Shown here: positions 44,666-54,038 of the stretch, in pieces | Numbering within the stretch: the stretch's first letter is position 1 | Layout of the letters: each line of letters opens with the position of its first letter | Made by a program: the position numbers and the translations under genes | DNA from: Pedobacter jejuensis | GTDB taxonomy: Bacteria; Bacteroidota; Bacteroidia; Sphingobacteriales; Sphingobacteriaceae | NCBI RefSeq assembly: GCF_003725795.1 | Contig: NZ_RBEE01000005.1 | Location: 80,533 to 144,532 of the forward strand | Direction: 5' to 3' | Length of the DNA: 64,000 bases | Notes under the pieces: generated by a model | What the model was told of the DNA's origin: nothing | The model's input: only the letters and a program-made list of their open reading frames with translations | Database searches by the model: none

Positions 44666-47133
44666 TGGTAAATATTGAAAACATATTGCCGGTCTATAAA
44701 GTGGAGAACGATTCTATCGTGTCCGTGCAGGGTGATATTACGGTGGTTTTTAAAGTAACCCATAAAGATATTTTCACCGCTTCCGCTGACGATTATGAGG
44801 GTGCCCATCACGTGCTTGTTAAAGGTTTGAAGGTATTACCGAAAAATACGGTCTTTCATAAACAGGATATTTTCATCAAGTCAAAACATCAAGCCAGATC
44901 TGATGCTGATATGGGTTATTTGGCCAAAACTGGTGAAGCCCATTTTGAAGGCCGTCCTTACCTGGAGCATACTTGTTATATCATGCTGACCAAAAAGCCC
45001 GACGAACGCAAGACGGCCAGCAGCGGTTATTCCGGTTTGATGCGTAAAAGGGTTGTTCCGAAGCAAACCACCGATGAAAAATTGTTCCTGGACTTTATGG
45101 AAAAGGTCGGGGCATTTGAGCAGATCCTTTCGGATAGTGGGTATCTTCATTTAAAACGGTTGACCGATGATGAACTGGCGGGGACAAAAAGCAAAGCCGG
45201 GATTATTGAATCCTATTGTTTCCTGCTTTCACCCAATGAAAAACCGATGCTCAAAGATGTTCACCTGAAGGATGAGATCAGGATCGGTGATAACCATTGC
45301 CAACTATTTACGCTATCTGATGTGGAAGATCTGCCCTCGCTATGCGGCAGCCGGGTGAACTATGATAAGTATAGCACGGATAAAAGCAATTTCAGTATCG
45401 GCTTTGCCTCTCCTATCGGGTTACTGTTAGACTGTAACCACCTGTATAATCAATACATTTTTATAGGTGATGCGCAGGCTACCTTAAAAGGTATGGAGAA
45501 AAAGCGTTTACGCTTACAGTCCTTATCCGCTTACAGCCGGGAAAATGCCATAGCCAGGGATGCCACATCGGATTTTTTGAACGAGGCGATCAGTGAGCAA
45601 CGTTTGCCGGTAAAGGCGCATTTCAACGTCATGGCCTGGACGGATGATGTTACACAGTTACAGCCGATCCGTAATAAGGTAGGTTCGGCAATGGCGCAGA
45701 TGGATGCGGTTGCCCGGCAGGAAACGGACGGAGCCGCGCAGATCTGGTGGGCAGGCTTACCGGGCAATGCAGCAGACTTTCCTATGAACGACACCTTTGA
45801 TACGTTCGTGGAACAGGCCACCTGCTTTATGAATATGGAGGGTAATTGCAGTTCGGACGGTAAAGGTATCCGCTTCGGTGAGCGCAGCCACGGCAGGCCG
45901 GTGTACGTTGACCTGTTTGATAAGCCGATGAAAACGGGTTTGATCACTAATCGCAACCTATTCATTTGCGGCGGTTCAGGAGGTGGTAAATCCATGACGA
46001 TGAACCACATGCTCCGAACGCTTTATGATGAGGGTACCCATTGTGTAACCATCGACATTGGCGGTAGTTATAAAGGTTTATGCACTTTGGTCAACGGCTA
46101 TTATTTTACCTATACCGAGGAAAGCCCGATCAAATTCAACCCTTTTTACATCGGTAAAGGTGAGGTGCTGGACATTGAAAAAAAGGAAAGCCTGAAAACG
46201 CTGTTGCTGGCGCTCTGGAAGCGGGAAGATGAACGTTATAACCGTTCGGAGTATGTAGCCATCTCTGGTGCCATCACCTTGTATTATGAACACCTGAAAA
46301 AGAACCCGCTACTGTTTCCCTGTTTCAATACCTTTTATGATTTCCTGATGCTGGAATATATGCAGGTGATGGAGAATGGTAAGGTTAAGGAAAAGGATTT
46401 TGATATGAGCAACCTGCTGTATGTGTTGAATCCTTATTACAAAGGCGGTGAGTTCGACTATTTGTTGAACGCTACCGAAAACCTTGACCTGCTGAATGAG
46501 CGATTTATTGTATTTGAGCTGGACGCGATCAAGGGGCACGAGGTTTTGTTCCCGGTTGTGACCATCATTATAATGGAGATGTTTATCTCAAAAATGCGGA
46601 AGCTGAAAGGAAAACGCAAGATACTGGCGATAGATGAAGCCTGGATCGCGATAGCAAAGTCAGGCATGGCCAATTTTATCAAATACCTTTTTAAGACCAT
46701 CCGTAAATTCAACGGGATAGCCGCGTTGATCACGCAGGAGGTAGACGATTTATTGAGTTCACCTATTATCAAAGAAACGGTGATCAATATGTCCGATACC
46801 AAACTGCTGCTGGATATGCGCAAGTTCATGAACAAGTTTGACCGGTTGCAGGATGCTTTAGGATTATCAGAGAAAGCTAAAACCTTGCTTTTGTCGGTCA
46901 ATAAAGCCAATGAGAAAGGCAGGATGTACCGCGAGGTATTCATTGACCAGGGCGGGCAGGAACTCAAAGTGTACCGTAACGAGTTATCCGTTGCCGAATA
47001 CCTGGCCTACACCACCGAAGAATCCGAAAAAATGCTGGTCGAGGAATATACCGCCCGCTGCAATGGTGATATGGAAAAAGGTATTGCGCTTTTGATCCGC
47101 GAAAAGTACAGCAAACCAATTAGTAAACATTAA
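44665..47133 (+). CDS. traG: Conjugation ATPase TraG (VirB4-like)
   Basis: The 822-residue ATPase powers the mating channel. It has the N-terminal TraG domain (about 1-300), Walker A FICGGSGGGKS (433-443) and Walker B KILAIDEAW (Asp657, Glu658). The order and length match Bacteroidetes TraG. It shares one base with traF and is followed by a lipoprotein gene. Several AGG-rich stretches and GC-rich third positions set this operon apart from the host-like AT-rich genes. Confidence 0.94.
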   Translation: MVNIENILPVYKVENDSIVSVQGDITVVFKVTHKDIFTASADDYEGAHHVLVKGLKVLPKNTVFHKQDIFIKSKHQARSDADMGYLAKTGEAHFEGRPYLEHTCYIMLTKKPDERKTASSGYSGLMRKRVVPKQTTDEKLFLDFMEKVGAFEQILSDSGYLHLKRLTDDELAGTKSKAGIIESYCFLLSPNEKPMLKDVHLKDEIRIGDNHCQLFTLSDVEDLPSLCGSRVNYDKYSTDKSNFSIGFASPIGLLLDCNHLYNQYIFIGDAQATLKGMEKKRLRLQSLSAYSRENAIARDATSDFLNEAISEQRLPVKAHFNVMAWTDDVTQLQPIRNKVGSAMAQMDAVARQETDGAAQIWWAGLPGNAADFPMNDTFDTFVEQATCFMNMEGNCSSDGKGIRFGERSHGRPVYVDLFDKPMKTGLITNRNLFICGGSGGGKSMTMNHMLRTLYDEGTHCVTIDIGGSYKGLCTLVNGYYFTYTEESPIKFNPFYIGKGEVLDIEKKESLKTLLLALWKREDERYNRSEYVAISGAITLYYEHLKKNPLLFPCFNTFYDFLMLEYMQVMENGKVKEKDFDMSNLLYVLNPYYKGGEFDYLLNATENLDLLNERFIVFELDAIKGHEVLFPVVTIIIMEMFISKMRKLKGKRKILAIDEAWIAIAKSGMANFIKYLFKTIRKFNGIAALITQEVDDLLSSPIIKETVINMSDTKLLLDMRKFMNKFDRLQDALGLSEKAKTLLLSVNKANEKGRMYREVFIDQGGQELKVYRNELSVAEYLAYTTEESEKMLVEEYTARCNGDMEKGIALLIREKYSKPISKH

Positions 47134-47143
47134 ATCTGATGTA

Positions 47144-47524
47144 ATGAAAAGAATCATCTTAATGCTTGCAGTAGCAGGCATAGCCTTTATAGGCTGTAAT
47201 AATACAAATAGTACCGCTATTACTGACTTTATCCCCGGCACCTATGTGAACCAGGCACAGAGCGGCTACAGTGTTGCCAATGATACCCTGATCATTGCAA
47301 AAGCTAAGAGTACCGATAACATCTATCTCATTACCCGCAGAACGGGTTATCGGCGGATAACTGACGGTAAGCTGCAAGCCTTGCAGCACCAGGTGAAACA
47401 CCTTTCAGGCTCATGGGATAGCCAAAAGCAGATCCTGGAGGTAATGCAAACCCATACCTTCCTCATTTTTCAGCCGGATAAGCGGAACCTGCTGAACGGG
47501 GTAAGCGAATACCGGAAGCTATAA
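47144..47524 (+). CDS. Small lipoprotein within the tra operon
   Basis: The 126-residue product has a lipobox (AFIGC, Cys18), then a beta-rich domain (FIPGTYVNQAQSGYSVANDTLIIAK). Function unknown; its place in the operon suggests a VirB7-like or surface-exclusion role, which is inference. Relatives in ICEs are often annotated only as hypothetical. Confidence 0.75.
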   Translation: MKRIILMLAVAGIAFIGCNNTNSTAITDFIPGTYVNQAQSGYSVANDTLIIAKAKSTDNIYLITRRTGYRRITDGKLQALQHQVKHLSGSWDSQKQILEVMQTHTFLIFQPDKRNLLNGVSEYRKL

Positions 47525-47594
47525 AACCTGGCTAAAATTAATCAACAATTTTCAAACCAATTAAAACACCCTCTTTGGGGGGTAAGGGGGGCTT

Positions 47595-48275
47595 ATGAAG
47601 AAATATATGGTGATCCTACCATTATCCGCAATGACCTTATTCGTGGCATTGCCCAAAAATGCCGATGCGCAATTTATTATTGCCGATGTGATCAAAGCGG
47701 CCATTACCAAAGTGATCAAAGCGATTGACCTGAAGGTACAGCGCCTGCAAAATCAAACCATCTGGCTGCAAAATGCGCAAAAGACGGTCGAGAACCAGCT
47801 GCACAAATTCAAGCTTGATGAGATCTCGGACTGGTCACAGAAGCAAAAAGACCTCTATGGCAAGTATTACAAAGAGTTGCAGACAGTAAAATCCGTGATC
47901 GCTTATTATGAGCGCATCAAAGATATGACCAATAAGCAAACCAGCTTATTGAATGAATACAACCATGCCTGGGGACTGCTGCGGAACGATAAACATTTCA
48001 GCGGCGATGAACTGACCTACATGCAGAAAGTCTATCGCGGCATATTAGAGGAAAGCGTGAAGAACCTGGATGAACTTATGCTGGTCATTAAATCCTTTCA
48101 AACGGAAATGAGTGATGCCAAAAGGCTGGAACTCATCAATGCCGCAGCTAACCGCATGGATGAAAATTACAGCGACCTGCACCGTTTCAATAACCAAAAT
48201 TATATGCTCAGTGTACAGCGGGCCAGGACTGAAAACGAAACGCTCACTTTAAAGAAGTATTATGGTATTCAGTAA
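47595..48275 (+). CDS. traI: Conjugal transfer protein TraI-like (periplasmic coiled coil)
   Basis: The 226-residue product has a signal peptide (cut after DAQ), then long coiled-coil helices (DLKVQRLQNQTIWLQNAQKTVENQL and later). This pattern and place fit Bacteroidetes TraI (DUF4141-like), similar to TrbJ/VirB5. It may be a minor pilus part or an adhesin. The start of the next gene lies inside its end (14 bp overlap). Confidence 0.75.
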   Translation: MKKYMVILPLSAMTLFVALPKNADAQFIIADVIKAAITKVIKAIDLKVQRLQNQTIWLQNAQKTVENQLHKFKLDEISDWSQKQKDLYGKYYKELQTVKSVIAYYERIKDMTNKQTSLLNEYNHAWGLLRNDKHFSGDELTYMQKVYRGILEESVKNLDELMLVIKSFQTEMSDAKRLELINAAANRMDENYSDLHRFNNQNYMLSVQRARTENETLTLKKYYGIQ

Positions 48276-48924
48276 TGTAACGGGTCACACCCCTTTCAGG
48301 GGGCTGGCTATCCTTATGTTTTTGCTCTGTTCTTCTGTCGCTGGTAAAGCACAAACTTTTGCTGAATGGTGGTCGCAGAAAAGTACCCAGATCAAATACC
48401 TGGAACAGCAGATCGTCGCCGCCCAGGTTTATTACGGTTACCTGAAGCAGGGCTATAATATCTCCCAAAAAGGTTTGGGTGTGATCGGTGACTGGAAGAA
48501 CGGGGAATTGACCCTGCACAAGGATCATTACGATGCGTTAAAAACGGTCAACCCGGTAATTCGTGACAGCCCAAAATTTAAGGTAATTCCTCAATATGCC
48601 GATGCCATTCCGGGACAATTTGACCACCTGCAAAACCTTGCCGGTTTAACCGCCGATAACCGGTTTTATATTGATGCGGTGCGGCGAAAAGTTTTGGCCG
48701 AATGTAACCGGGATTTGCAGGAGCTGGAACTGATCGCGGTAAACGGGAAAGCGGAAATGACCGACGATGAGCGGATCAAAAGGTTGGATCAGCTCTATGA
48801 CAGCATGAAAGACAAGTTTGCCTTTACGCTATCCTACTGCAACCAGGTTAAAACCCTGCTGGTTCAAAAACAACAGCAATTACAACAATTACAAACAGAA
48901 AGGGGGTTTTATGAGATCAATTAA
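48262..48924 (+). CDS. Secreted helical tra-operon protein, unknown
   Basis: The 220-residue product has a signal peptide (about 1-31, cut after GKAQ) and is helical with a Gln-rich C-terminus (KQQQLQQLQTERG). It lies between the TraI-like and the TerB-like proteins with overlaps on both sides. Parts resemble the next protein (FAEWW.., YGYLKQGYNISQKGLGVI against DGYTILTKGYGTVKNL), so the two probably arose by duplication. Function is likely in the mating-pair apparatus. Confidence 0.7.
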   Translation: MVFSNVTGHTPFRGLAILMFLLCSSVAGKAQTFAEWWSQKSTQIKYLEQQIVAAQVYYGYLKQGYNISQKGLGVIGDWKNGELTLHKDHYDALKTVNPVIRDSPKFKVIPQYADAIPGQFDHLQNLAGLTADNRFYIDAVRRKVLAECNRDLQELELIAVNGKAEMTDDERIKRLDQLYDSMKDKFAFTLSYCNQVKTLLVQKQQQLQQLQTERGFYEIN

Positions 48925-49552
48925 AGCGTTGATAGTAGGATTGTTTTGCCTTGCGCTAATCGCATTCAATGTTGCTCCGGCCAAAGCGCAGTCTTTCGAG
49001 ATCCAGCAATTGTTGCTGGATGTAGCTAAACTTGCTCAGTTCAAAAGTATTCTGAACGAAATGTATGATGGCTATACCATCCTGACCAAAGGCTACGGTA
49101 CAGTGAAGAACCTGACACAGGGCAATTTCAACCTGCATGAAGTGTTCCTGGACGGCCTGTTACAGGTTAGCCCCGAGGTAAGGAAGTACGCACGGGTGGC
49201 AGATATCATTGCCGATGAAAGCAATATCCTATCGGAATACAAAAAGGGCTACAGCCGTTTCCGCAACAGCGGAAGGTTCAGTGTGAGCGAACTGGATTAT
49301 ATCAGCAACATCTATGAACGGCTGACCAGTGCCGCTTTGCACAATGCCGCTGACCTGGCCGATGTGCTGACCGCATCAAAGCTACGCATGTCGGATGATG
49401 AACGGTTAAGCACTATTGACCGGATCTACCTGGACACGAACGACAAGCTGCAATTCCTGCGGAGTTTCAACAGCCGGACAGGGATATTACAGGCCCAGCG
49501 GCAAAAACAAGTTAACGAAACGCAAACCCTTCAAAATTTGTACAAGCCATGA
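48911..49552 (+). CDS. Secreted helical protein, often called TerB-like, in the tra operon
   Basis: The frame extends upstream, but the ATG at 48911 gives a signal peptide (cut after PAKAQ), so I start there (213 residues). It has the segments ILTKGYGTVKNLTQGNFNLHEVFLDGL and MSDDERLSTIDRIYLDTNDKL that align with the preceding protein. The family is commonly labelled a TerB-like tellurite-resistance protein, but there is no sign of tellurite function here. It overlaps the gene before by 14 bp and traJ by 4 bp. Confidence 0.72.
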   Translation: MRSIKALIVGLFCLALIAFNVAPAKAQSFEIQQLLLDVAKLAQFKSILNEMYDGYTILTKGYGTVKNLTQGNFNLHEVFLDGLLQVSPEVRKYARVADIIADESNILSEYKKGYSRFRNSGRFSVSELDYISNIYERLTSAALHNAADLADVLTASKLRMSDDERLSTIDRIYLDTNDKLQFLRSFNSRTGILQAQRQKQVNETQTLQNLYKP

Positions 49553-50742
49553 AAAAACTAAAAATGTTAACGGGCCTTGCCCTGTTATTACTGGCTCCCT
49601 GTTTAGTTCACGCCGAGGGCATTACCGACACCCTGACCGGTATGCAGCCGGTATTGGATAATGTCTACAAACAAATGCTACCCTTATGCGCTAAACTGAT
49701 CGATGTTGCCCAGGGTATCGCAGGCTTTGCCGCGCTTTGGTATATCGGTTCACGGGTTTGGAAACAGATCGCCCACGCGGAACCGATAGAATTCTACCCT
49801 TTGATCCGGCCATTTGCTTTGGGCATCGCTATCGGCCTGTTTCAAACTTTGGTGATCCCGGTGATGAACGGAGTTTTACAGCCGGTCGTGGAGGTTACCA
49901 ACGGTATGGTTAAAGACAGTAATTCCGCTATTACGCAGTTACTCAAACAGAAACAGGATGCGGTAAAGAACAGCACAATGTACCAGATCTATATTGGTGA
50001 TGATGGGAATGGTTCCCAGGAAAAATGGTACAAATACACGCACCCCGATGATCCTGATGGTAATAATGAGGGAATTATTGACGGCTTGGGTAATGATGTG
50101 AAATTCTTCCTGGATAAGCAATCGTATAATTTCCGCAACAGCATCAAGCAATGGTTGAGCGAAGTATTGGAGGTGGTTTATGCGGCATCGTCCTTATGTA
50201 TCAATACCCTGCGGGTGTTCTTCCTGATCGTATTGGCCATATTGGGGCCGCTGGTGTTCGGCTTATCTGTATTCGATGGTTTCCAGCATAGCCTGACCCA
50301 ATGGTTCGCGCGGTATATCAATATCTTCCTATGGCTGCCTATTGCCAATATCTTCGGCAGTATCATCGGGCAGATACAGCAGGAAATGCTCAAAATGGAT
50401 ATTGCGCAGATCCAAAGTGCGGGGGATACTTTCTTTAACCAGACCGATACGGCTTACCTGATATTTCTCTTGATTGGAATTGTAGGGTATTTCTCTGTAC
50501 CGACCGTAGCCAATTTCGTGGTACATGCGCATGGCCATAATGGAATGCTGCAAAGGGTGAGTTCGATAGCCAGTACAACGGTTAGTACCTCCGCTGCAAT
50601 GGCCGGTAGTGCAGGCAGCGCCACCGGATCACGGATGGCAAGCGGAGCTGTTAATATCCTGAAAACGCCGGGTTATATCAAAGATGGTTACCAGGGTGGT
50701 GGTAAAGACAGCTTTCAAAAAGACAAGTTATCAGGCAAATAA
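49549..50742 (+). CDS. traJ: Conjugative transposon protein TraJ (VirB6-like)
   Basis: The 397-residue product has a signal-like first helix, then about six membrane segments (for example GIAGFAALWYIGSRVW, FALGIAIGLFQTLVIPVM, CINTLRVFFLIVLAILGPLVFGLSVF, FLLIGIVGYFSVPTVANFVV). TraJ is the inner-membrane channel part of Bacteroidetes mating systems, akin to VirB6. It overlaps the gene before by 4 bp (ATGA), and traK follows 11 bp later. Confidence 0.9.
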   Translation: MKKLKMLTGLALLLLAPCLVHAEGITDTLTGMQPVLDNVYKQMLPLCAKLIDVAQGIAGFAALWYIGSRVWKQIAHAEPIEFYPLIRPFALGIAIGLFQTLVIPVMNGVLQPVVEVTNGMVKDSNSAITQLLKQKQDAVKNSTMYQIYIGDDGNGSQEKWYKYTHPDDPDGNNEGIIDGLGNDVKFFLDKQSYNFRNSIKQWLSEVLEVVYAASSLCINTLRVFFLIVLAILGPLVFGLSVFDGFQHSLTQWFARYINIFLWLPIANIFGSIIGQIQQEMLKMDIAQIQSAGDTFFNQTDTAYLIFLLIGIVGYFSVPTVANFVVHAHGHNGMLQRVSSIASTTVSTSAAMAGSAGSATGSRMASGAVNILKTPGYIKDGYQGGGKDSFQKDKLSGK

Positions 50743-50753
50743 ATCTCAGACGT

Positions 50754-51371
50754 ATGTTTACACAACTCAGAAATATCGACAGTGCTTTTAAGCACATTAA
50801 ACTATTCAGCTATTTGCTGATCGGCGCTTGTATCCTGATCTCGTGCTTTGCCATCTGGAAAAGCTACCAGAGTTCAGATAATTACAAGAACCACATTTAT
50901 ATCCTGGCGAATGGTAAAGCTTTGGAAGCTTATGCCGCAGACCGTAAGGACAATATACCGGTAGAGATCAGGGATCATATCAAAATGTTCCACCATGACT
51001 TTTTTACCCTTGATCCTGACGATAAGGTTATCGAGGTCAATATTACCAAAGCTTTGTATATGGCCGACGGTTCGGCAAAAACGGCCTACAGCAACCTGAA
51101 GGAAAGCGGTTATTATGCCAACCTGATCTCCGGTAACATCAGCCAGCAGGTAGATGTAGACAGCATCGCGCTGGACATGAACCAATATCCCTATTACTTT
51201 AAATGCTTTGCTACGGAAAGGCTGATCCGTTCGACATCGACCGTAACCCGCAGCCTGGTCACGCAGGGTTATTTGCGGAATGTATCACGCAGTGATAACA
51301 ACCCGCACGGTTTCCTAATCGAAAAATGGGAAACGCTGGAAAACAAAGATCTGTCCACCCAAAGCAAATAA
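50754..51371 (+). CDS. traK: Conjugative transposon protein TraK (VirB8-like)
   Basis: The 205-residue product has one N-terminal membrane helix (about 20-38, SYLLIGACILISCFAIW) and a periplasmic domain with the VirB8/NTF2-like pattern (MFHHDFFTLDPDDKVIEVNITKALYMADGSA). It joins inner-membrane parts of the mating channel. It lies one base before traL. Confidence 0.9.
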   Translation: MFTQLRNIDSAFKHIKLFSYLLIGACILISCFAIWKSYQSSDNYKNHIYILANGKALEAYAADRKDNIPVEIRDHIKMFHHDFFTLDPDDKVIEVNITKALYMADGSAKTAYSNLKESGYYANLISGNISQQVDVDSIALDMNQYPYYFKCFATERLIRSTSTVTRSLVTQGYLRNVSRSDNNPHGFLIEKWETLENKDLSTQSK

Positions 51372-51372
51372 G

Positions 51373-51579
51373 ATGAAAGCAATAGGTAAATGGCAGGTAA
51401 CTGCACCGATGAGATCGTGGTTTAAAACCGCCATCCAAAAACGGCACAGGCAACTGGCTGATCACCTCGACCGGAAAACGCAGCATTGGAACAGGGCTTC
51501 CAAAGTGCTTTTCTTATTACTGATCTGCCTGCTGCTCGGGGCTTTAAGCTTTGGCCTTTTGATCAGGGCTATTTATTAA
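51373..51579 (+). CDS. traL: Small TraL-like membrane protein
   Basis: The 68-residue product is basic at the N-terminus with one membrane helix at the end (ASKVLFLLLICLLLGALSFGLLI). Its position between traK and traM and its size fit Bacteroidetes TraL. The ATG is 1 bp after the traK stop. Confidence 0.75.
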   Translation: MKAIGKWQVTAPMRSWFKTAIQKRHRQLADHLDRKTQHWNRASKVLFLLLICLLLGALSFGLLIRAIY

Positions 51580-51620
51580 CAGAATTTATAACCGCTGCTA
51601 TGCAGCAAAAAAAAACCATT

Positions 51621-52703
51621 ATGAAACAAAACACCGTAGTCAACACCCAGCAACAGGAGAAGCACCGGAAATTCATGCTTGTCCTGCCATTATTGATCCT
51701 GCCATTCCTCACGTTAGGCTTTTATGCTTTAGGCGGTGGTAAGGGCGATGTAAGCGCAACGCTTAAGCAACAAGGCATTAACACCCAATTACCGGAAGCG
51801 CAGTTTAAGAACGAAAAACAGCAAACCAAAATGGGGCTGTATGACCAAATGGCAAAAGATTCGGTATCGGCATCTAACAACACAGTTAGCCCCTCTTTTG
51901 GGTTTAAGGATGAAAAGGCCGGCCAGTTGTCAACCATAAGCCAGCAGGGAATAACGGCAGACGACCACGAGCAGGACATCAGGCAAAAACTGGCAGCGAT
52001 CAGGCAAGAGGTCAACCGTCCGGAGCCGGTGGTTACGCCCGCAGCCGTTCAGCAAGTAACAGACCCTAATACCGAAAAGCTGGAAAAGCTATTGAAATCT
52101 GTGCAACAGGGTAAAACCGAAGATCCTGAAATGCAGCAATTGGGCGCTTTACTGGATAAGATTCAGGCGATCCAAAATCCAGGCGTTGCATTGAGTAACC
52201 TGAAAGCAAATTTACCACCCTTAAAGGATACCGCTTTTAAAGCAATCCCGGCAGTCATTGACGGCTCGCAAAAAGTGTTGCAGGGAGGCGTGGTTAAACT
52301 TAAGTTGACTGATACGATGCACCTGAAAGGTATGATATTTAATAAAGGCCAATTACTTTTTGGTAACTGTACCATTGTTAACCAGCGCTTATTACTGGAT
52401 ATTAAAAACATCAGGATCGGTACCGCTATTGTCCCCGTTAACCTCACTGTTTATTCTTTAGATGGCATTATCGGCTTGAATGCACCGGAGGCAGAGTTAG
52501 CCGAAGCCGCAGGCAGCGGTACAGATGATGCTTTGCAAAGTATGCAATTCCTTTCTATGGATCAGTCGCTGGCCACACAGGCCGCGGGGGCCGGTATCAG
52601 TGCTGCCAAATCGTTGCTCGGTAAGAAAGTCAAGCGGGTAAAAGTGAAACTGGAGGATAGCAGGCAGGTATTGCTTCGCAACAACGATAATAAGATCCGC
52701 TAA
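51621..52703 (+). CDS. traM: Conjugative transposon protein TraM (VirB10-like)
   Basis: The open frame runs further upstream, but ATG 51621 (MKQNTVVNTQQQEKHRKF) matches the usual TraM opening; ATG 51600 is another choice. The 360-residue product has one membrane helix (FMLVLPLLILPFLTLGFYALG), a long linker rich in Gln and Pro, and a C-terminal VirB10-like beta domain (VIDGSQKVLQGGVVKLKLTD, PVNLTVYSLDGIIGLNAPEAE). It spans the periplasm and should contact the TraN ring, which I cannot find here. Confidence 0.88.
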   Translation: MKQNTVVNTQQQEKHRKFMLVLPLLILPFLTLGFYALGGGKGDVSATLKQQGINTQLPEAQFKNEKQQTKMGLYDQMAKDSVSASNNTVSPSFGFKDEKAGQLSTISQQGITADDHEQDIRQKLAAIRQEVNRPEPVVTPAAVQQVTDPNTEKLEKLLKSVQQGKTEDPEMQQLGALLDKIQAIQNPGVALSNLKANLPPLKDTAFKAIPAVIDGSQKVLQGGVVKLKLTDTMHLKGMIFNKGQLLFGNCTIVNQRLLLDIKNIRIGTAIVPVNLTVYSLDGIIGLNAPEAELAEAAGSGTDDALQSMQFLSMDQSLATQAAGAGISAAKSLLGKKVKRVKVKLEDSRQVLLRNNDNKIR

Positions 52704-52748
52704 GCAGCTAAACCATTATTATTTACCAATCAATAAACACCCAATACG

Positions 52749-53747
52749 ATGAACTTAAATAATTTACAGGATCTCCAACAGGAGGTCAGAAGCATGGGGT
52801 TTAACCCAAAGATAGCTGATGAACTGGAAAAGAGCATGAAAGCTTTACCGGGCTATTTCACATTGAAAGACCAGTTCCCCGGGGATAAAGGCATGGTTGA
52901 TATGACCCTGCATTTTAAAAAATCGGGCCAGTCGGATAACTATTCCTTTAACAAGTTTGAAGTAACTGCCGGTAAAGTACCGCCAACCGTAGAAAACCAG
53001 CAGTACATGGTCATTTCTGCCGATAAAGATAAACCTGATAAATTCCTGGTTAAGAACTTTGACAGCCCGAATGAGGCGCTTGATTTCTTTAAAAAGCAAA
53101 AAGGAACCAGTGAATTGGCCGTTGGCGAAAGCGTGGAGGCCAAACAAAACCTGGCTTCCATGAAAGATGGTAAGGTGAACTTTATTAATCCCGATTTCAG
53201 GCAGGCGTATTTCAGCCCAGCGGTCAGCCAGACCTTTTATCTAAAGGATGGTAAAGGATTTTCGGCAAGCCAGGCGGCTAATTTGGTACAGGACAGAACC
53301 GTATTCCGTAACGATATGATGACCAGGGATGGTGATTCTTATAAAGCGTGGATACGTTTGGATTTCGATGTTAAAAAAGATGATTTCGGCAACCATAAAT
53401 TTAAGCAGTTCCATCACCCGACCTATGGTTTTGACATGGAAAAAACGCTGAACGCTTATAAGATCAAAGAACTAGCCGAACCCGAAAAGAAAGCCGAGAT
53501 CATAAAAGCCATGAGCAACGGCGACCGCGTTGCAGTAACCGCTACGGGTAAGGACGGCAAAGAAACCAAAGTGATGGCCGAGGTTGTTCCCCGCTACGGC
53601 AAACTGAATTTCTTTAGTGAAAAAGGCGCTGCATTAAAACGCGAGCAGTTTACCAAAACCGCCACAGTTAACAACACGCAAAGCCAAAGTAAAAGCCAAT
53701 CCCAGGATAAAACACAGCAACAAGGCCAAAGTCGGGGTATCCGTTGA
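52749..53747 (+). CDS. Conserved ICE protein with DUF3945-like C-terminus
   Basis: The 332-residue product has no signal peptide. The first half contains MVDMTLHFKKSGQSDNYSFNKFEV, and residues about 230-310 (EKTLNAYKIKELAEPEKKAEIIKAMSNGDRVAVTAT) match the DUF3945-like pattern seen in Bacteroidetes ICE proteins near topoisomerase genes. The last 30 residues are Gln/Ser-rich. It occupies the place where traN is expected but does not look like TraN. Confidence 0.7.
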   Translation: MNLNNLQDLQQEVRSMGFNPKIADELEKSMKALPGYFTLKDQFPGDKGMVDMTLHFKKSGQSDNYSFNKFEVTAGKVPPTVENQQYMVISADKDKPDKFLVKNFDSPNEALDFFKKQKGTSELAVGESVEAKQNLASMKDGKVNFINPDFRQAYFSPAVSQTFYLKDGKGFSASQAANLVQDRTVFRNDMMTRDGDSYKAWIRLDFDVKKDDFGNHKFKQFHHPTYGFDMEKTLNAYKIKELAEPEKKAEIIKAMSNGDRVAVTATGKDGKETKVMAEVVPRYGKLNFFSEKGAALKREQFTKTATVNNTQSQSKSQSQDKTQQQGQSRGIR

Positions 53748-53806
53748 GCCGTTAGAAATATTCATTACATAATAACAAACAGATTTTTTAATTTAAAAAC
53801 AACATC

Positions 53807-53983
53807 ATGAAAAATTTCCAGAAGTTGAAAAACATCGTATTGACCGCTGAAACCGACGCGGTAAAGTTTTATGAAAAAGGCAACAATACCGCAGGCAGGC
53901 GATTAAGAGCCGCTATGCAGCAAATAAAGAAGTCTGCTAACACTATTCGTGTTGAGGTATCAAAATTAAAGAAAAGCGAATAA
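53807..53983 (+). CDS. Histone H1-like protein (Hc1 type), 58 residues
   Basis: The short frame starts ATG 53807 (MKNFQKLKNIV) and stops at 53983. It is Lys-rich, and the segment DAVKFYEKGNNTAGRRLRAAMQQIKK is characteristic of the small Bacteroidota Hc1-like proteins that bind DNA. It is too small for many gene callers. On an ICE it could pack or silence the element DNA. Confidence 0.8.
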   Translation: MKNFQKLKNIVLTAETDAVKFYEKGNNTAGRRLRAAMQQIKKSANTIRVEVSKLKKSE

Positions 53984-54038
53984 GTGAAATAAAATCTTTT
54001 TGTTTAAAGGCCTGGTTATTTTGACCAGGCCTTTGCCG

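Noticed and set aside
48911..49552. Annotating the TerB-like protein as tellurite resistance
   Set aside because: It has a signal peptide and lies inside a tra operon; no other ter genes are present.
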